Origin: Spongiibacteraceae bacterium
GTDB taxonomy: Bacteria > Pseudomonadota > Gammaproteobacteria > Pseudomonadales > PIVM01
DNA length: 10,189 nucleotides
Direction: 5' to 3'
Assembly (NCBI GenBank): GCA_030618505.1
Contig: JAUXDF010000078.1
Span: forward strand, 1 to 10,189
Position 1 is the stretch's first letter; each line of letters starts with the position of its first letter. Made by a program: the position numbers and the translations under genes. Positions 7,659 through 10,189 of this stretch are shown here, piece by piece. The notes beneath the pieces are model-generated. The model was given only the letters and a program-made list of their open reading frames with translations, did not search any database and was not told where the DNA came from.

Positions 7659-7695
7659 TAGCTGTGTTTTTTATTTAATTAATATCAGAAACCGA

Positions 7696-8295
7696 TCAAT
7701 TAGTCAGGCCTATACGGATCACGATTCCCCCCATGACATCGTTAAGCTCAAAGTCTCGCCTGGGAGAACGTTTATGTGTGTTATGACAGGAGACACAAAC
7801 CGGTGAAACCGCTACATCGGCATACACCGCTGTAAAATATTTCTTACCGTCTAGTACTTCTTCTGCATAATAAGTATCACCCTGACTGTCCGCGACGTAC
7901 TTCAAACCCGCTTTTTCTGCCGCAGTTTGCGGGCCATTCTTTTTCCTGATCGGCCAAAGTGACCGCAAAGCGTAATTAAAGTCTAAGTTATCGTTATTCT
8001 TGATATTATCATCGACAATTTCCGCGCTATGACGAAAAAACTGTGCCGGCAGTGCAAGAGCCCTATCATCAATAAAATGCTCGCTCACCTTGATGACTTT
8101 TTCTTCCTTCGTCAGGCGATTAATAACAGTCTGTGTATATGAGGCACGGCCGGCTTTAATAACCAGATGCAGTGTATCGACCATTGTTTTCGGTGTTATT
8201 GAATAGGTTTCATCAGCGCCATTGGCCCCACTTGCCCCAGAGCCCAGCATTAGTGCCAACACTAACCTGGCAATTCGTTGATTCTTTTTGTTCAT
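7696..8295 (-). CDS. Exported Tll0287-like (DUF3365) c-type haem protein
   Basis: This 199-residue protein has an N-terminal signal peptide: basic MNKKNQRIAR, then a hydrophobic stretch, with likely cleavage after GANGA near residue 27. The body resembles the Tll0287-like/DUF3365 family: an early helical segment, RSLWPIRKKNGPQTAAEKAGL, and a C-terminal CVSCHN motif at Cys167-His171. CxxCH is the covalent haem c attachment site, so a single periplasmic haem is expected. The GGIVIRIGL ending is also typical of the family. DUF3365 domains are often found as the extracytoplasmic sensor part of histidine kinases and chemoreceptors. Here the domain is a separate protein encoded 37 nt upstream of a giant sensor kinase on the same strand. 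A role as its redox or gas-sensing partner is therefore a reasonable inference, not shown. No strong Shine-Dalgarno or promoter is recognisable upstream, where the GAF-tail repeat begins 45 bp away. Confidence 0.85.
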   Translation of the reverse strand: MNKKNQRIARLVLALMLGSGASGANGADETYSITPKTMVDTLHLVIKAGRASYTQTVINRLTKEEKVIKVSEHFIDDRALALPAQFFRHSAEIVDDNIKNNDNLDFNYALRSLWPIRKKNGPQTAAEKAGLKYVADSQGDTYYAEEVLDGKKYFTAVYADVAVSPVCVSCHNTHKRSPRRDFELNDVMGGIVIRIGLTN

Positions 8296-8608
8296 TGGTA
8301 TTATTAAGGCCTGAATTAAGTATTTATGCTCAATAGCGGGGTTCGCTGAGTATCACAGATAAGATATTGGAAGCTTCCAACAAATTATTGTCGACGCTCG
8401 CTATAATTTTCCTGCTTACAGTAGGCGGCTTTACCTTATTCCTACTAGCTCTTTGGTTGGCTACCTGATTAAAGCACTCATTCAATTACAATTATTAACC
8501 AGCGCCCATCGAACCTATTGAGACCGTCGGATAACAACGCACGATCTTCAGGGGGGATCCAAATTATTCCTGTCCCAATAGAATCACTTCCAACTTAATA
8601 CCTATATA
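8296..8608. other. Intergenic region between c-haem gene and antiporter gene
   Basis: This 313-bp gap holds no intact gene. It contains about 45 bp of leader for the leftward c-haem gene, then the GAF-tail remnant (8340-8468), then about 140 bp with an imperfect inverted repeat (8515-8526 with 8570-8581, ten of twelve positions pairing). The promoter of the c-haem/kinase operon must lie here if the operon has its own, but I cannot pick a convincing -35/-10 pair. No intrinsic terminator for the leftward antiporter gene is evident. Confidence 0.6.
8340..8468 (+). pseudogene. Remnant 3' end of a second GAF-type gene (direct repeat copy B)
   Basis: This stretch is the second copy of the 129-bp repeat at 1521-1649, with no insertion or deletion. 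Its reading frame is intact and translates to the same juxtamembrane segment (SLSITDKILEASNKLL), a diverged but still hydrophobic helix ending LALWLAT, and a TGA at 8466-8468. Many changes are synonymous or conservative (Leu/Ile, Met/Leu, Thr/Ser), so it once belonged to a functional paralogue of the gene at 1029. A TAG at 8334-8336 lies in frame just upstream, there is no start codon, and the GAF domain is missing. The fragment is therefore a broken gene. The cut point at about 8339 marks the right junction of the rearranged segment. Confidence 0.82.
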
Positions 8609-10189
8609 TTAATCACTGGCAGCCACTGCCAGCTTTTTGTAATTCTCACCTACCGATCCAAATAAGGACTTCAGCCGGTCCATATGATTTGTTGAAGACA
8701 ACAATAATGCCTTTGTCCCCGCATCCAGTTCAGCTTCTGCCCCCAGATAGGACTCACGTATTCTGGAAAGACCCTTTCCTCCATCGGAGGTCATATTCTT
8801 GAGAAGAACCATATCGATTTCATCATAATCACTCGCAATATCTTTCAGGGACAACAAGATCGTATCCAAGCCCTCTACGGCCATGTGAGATAGCGCACTG
8901 GTTTTCTCTATCTTTTCCAGTTTCTTAAGCTCCTTGCCAAGGTCCTCAAGCGCCTCATTGATTGAAATAAGCTGATGCTGGTTATCGAGCAAGATATTGA
9001 TTCTCTCGTATTCAGCTGGCGAAAGAGACGCATTACTCATTATATTTGTAATCACATCTCCGATGATTTCACTCAGGACCTTGAATGAATCATGGAATGC
9101 CTTGATATGCATAATGTCCTTTTCTTCCCTCAGGGCATTGAAGGATTTTGACATGATATCGAGTAATCTGGCTTGTTCATCCTCGATTTTTTCAATTGCC
9201 TCTTTGGGCACATCGAGTGAATAATCACCAAGAAACTTCAATTTTGAGGTTTCCTTTGCCAGCAATCTCGACTTGTTAATCTGATCAACCAGCAGCGAAG
9301 CGACGTGACTATTGCCATCCAGTAAAAGCTCATGATTAAACTCGGCTAGCTCATGTCTTTCTTCTTCTGTTGGTACTTTGGCGATAACTTTTAGCTCAGG
9401 ATCAATTAAGGTAATAGCGGCACTGGCCTGTTTGACTTCTTCAAAATCGTCCAAAGCCAGTATGGTGCTCATTGCATCACGAATACGCAGCCGGTCCAGC
9501 AAAACACGGTCTGCAGGGTCACCGAATACAACAGTCTTACCTGCCTCTTTCGCTTTTACAAAGGCCTCTGTGTTGTTAGTCAGTACAACATGATTGATTC
9601 CCGATTCTTCCAACTGCTCTGATACCACTCGTCCAAATGCACCATACCCACATAGTATGACGTGCCCACCAATAATGCTTGACTGATCCAACGCCTCCTC
9701 TTCTATATTTCCTTTAAAAACAAGACCTGTGAGCCTGTCGATATTATTGATAAGAAAGGGCGTAGAAATCATAGATACAATTATGACTACCATTAGTATC
9801 TGAATATTCGTGGGATCCATCATCTGGTGGGCTAAAAGCAGTGAGAACACCACAAGGGAAAACTCACCAACCTGCGCCAGGGTAATTGCAGTCTTAAGTG
9901 CCACCTTCTTTTCGCTGCTAAAAGAAAGTATGGAAAATATGCTTAACGCCTTAACCAGCATGATGGCAACAGTCAACAAGAGCACCGGTAATATATTTGC
10001 AACCACAATATTAATGTCAATCTGCAGACCCACTGATACAAAGAAAACGCCTAACAACAAATCCCTGAATGGAATCAGGTCTGCCTCTACCTGGTACTTA
10101 TATATAGTATCTGCAATCATCATCCCGGCAATGAAACCGCCCAATGAATAGGAAAATCCAAAATGGTGTGCAATATATGAGGCGCCCAC
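8609..10189 (-). CDS. CPA2/KefB-like cation:proton antiporter with RCK domain and PhoU-like C-terminal extension (N-terminus beyond window)
   Basis: The frame is open to the window edge and ends with TAA at 8609-8611; 526 residues are visible. The GTG at the very edge is not a credible start. Visible residues 1-150 are the C-terminal membrane helices of a Na+/H+ exchanger domain, with the KefB/KefC-type signature SLGGFIAGMMIAD, EADLIPFRDLLLGVFFVSVGLQID, and ITLAQVGEFSLVV. Residues ~174-290 are an RCK/TrkA-N domain with the Rossmann motif GYGAFG (181-186) and VVFGDP. Such proteins exchange K+ or Na+ for H+ across the inner membrane under nucleotide control. Residues ~330-515 are not the usual short Kef tail but a long alpha-helical region (SPAEYERINILLDNQHQLISINEALEDLGKEL) that resembles PhoU-like helical bundles of Na/Pi transporters. 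No KefF/KefG-type ancillary gene is seen. Substrate ion and regulation are unknown. Confidence 0.88.
   Translation of the reverse strand: MGASYIAHHFGFSYSLGGFIAGMMIADTIYKYQVEADLIPFRDLLLGVFFVSVGLQIDINIVVANILPVLLLTVAIMLVKALSIFSILSFSSEKKVALKTAITLAQVGEFSLVVFSLLLAHQMMDPTNIQILMVVIIVSMISTPFLINNIDRLTGLVFKGNIEEEALDQSSIIGGHVILCGYGAFGRVVSEQLEESGINHVVLTNNTEAFVKAKEAGKTVVFGDPADRVLLDRLRIRDAMSTILALDDFEEVKQASAAITLIDPELKVIAKVPTEEERHELAEFNHELLLDGNSHVASLLVDQINKSRLLAKETSKLKFLGDYSLDVPKEAIEKIEDEQARLLDIMSKSFNALREEKDIMHIKAFHDSFKVLSEIIGDVITNIMSNASLSPAEYERINILLDNQHQLISINEALEDLGKELKKLEKIEKTSALSHMAVEGLDTILLSLKDIASDYDEIDMVLLKNMTSDGGKGLSRIRESYLGAEAELDAGTKALLLSSTNHMDRLKSLFGSVGENYKKLAVAASD
8616..8638 (+). terminator. Possible rightward intrinsic terminator inside the antiporter 3' end
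   Basis: CTGGCAG at 8616-8622 and CTGCCAG at 8626-8632 form a perfect 7-bp stem with a 3-base loop. On the plus strand this is followed by CTTTTT (8633-8638). The shape fits an intrinsic terminator for transcripts coming from the left, such as the former second GAF gene. It lies within the last codons of the leftward antiporter gene, so coding constraint and chance are also possible explanations. Confidence 0.4.

Noticed and set aside
8330..8468. Copy B of the repeat as a functional small membrane protein
   Set aside because: An in-frame TAG at 8334-8336 lies directly upstream, and there is no ATG or GTG; a start at an internal TTG has no Shine-Dalgarno.
9810..10151. 113-codon plus-strand reading frame opposite the antiporter membrane domain
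   Set aside because: It is antisense to conserved transmembrane segments and has no recognisable domain or ribosome-binding site.
1..10189. CRISPR array, tRNA, rRNA, integrase or phage genes
   Set aside because: Reading both strands I saw no regularly spaced repeats, no tRNA- or rRNA-like sequence, and no integrase or phage structural genes. The only mobile-element trace is the IS3 remnant.

Overview
The window looks like chromosomal DNA of a gammaproteobacterium, probably a facultative anaerobe. This is inferred from gene content: an RND-type outer-membrane channel, a Kef-type antiporter, a BvgS-style hybrid kinase, a c-type haem protein and a consensus FNR/Anr box. No taxonomic marker gene is present, so this is not a species call. 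The two outer genes run off the window edges. The left-hand efflux gene is visibly GC-richer than everything after it, so the middle looks like an accessory or rearranged segment.

Layout, left to right. (1) 2-784 (+): C-terminal half of a NodT/OprM-type outer-membrane efflux channel. (2) 785-1028: intergenic, with a perfect FNR-type box (TTGAT-N4-ATCAA, 893-906) and a well-spaced -10 element (928-933). (3) 1029-1649 (+): a small cytoplasmic GAF-domain protein with one C-terminal transmembrane helix. (4) 1650-2087: spacer plus the left end of an IS3-family element, whose orfA is cut off at about 2066, 21 bp from the stop codon of the next gene. (5) 8295-2088 (-): a two-gene operon encoding an exported Tll0287-like (DUF3365) protein with a c-type haem motif, followed by a very large (1856 aa) tripartite hybrid sensor kinase. 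(6) 8340-8468: a 129-bp, roughly 86% identical, in-frame copy of the 3' end of the GAF gene, with the rest of that gene missing. (7) 10189-8609 (-): a CPA2/KefB-like cation:proton antiporter with an RCK domain and an unusual C-terminal PhoU-like helical extension, truncated at its N-terminus by the window edge.

Functional reading. The two-gene operon looks like a redox or gas-responsive signalling module. A periplasmic c-haem protein is encoded next to a kinase that stacks a Venus-flytrap binding domain, a periplasmic helical domain, a dCache domain and a FixL-like PAS domain. That PAS domain keeps the FixL haem-ligand histidine and one distal-pocket arginine. The cytoplasmic relay is complete (HisKA, ATPase, REC, REC, HPt), but no DNA-binding response regulator is encoded in the window. 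The FNR-box-driven, membrane-tethered GAF protein next door would fit the same low-oxygen theme.

History. The haem-protein/kinase operon lies between a truncated IS3 element on the left and a truncated GAF-gene tail on the right, all flanked by the direct GAF-tail repeat. The simplest reading is an ancestral tandem GAF gene pair that was split, with the 5' part of the second copy lost when the IS and sensor operon arrived.
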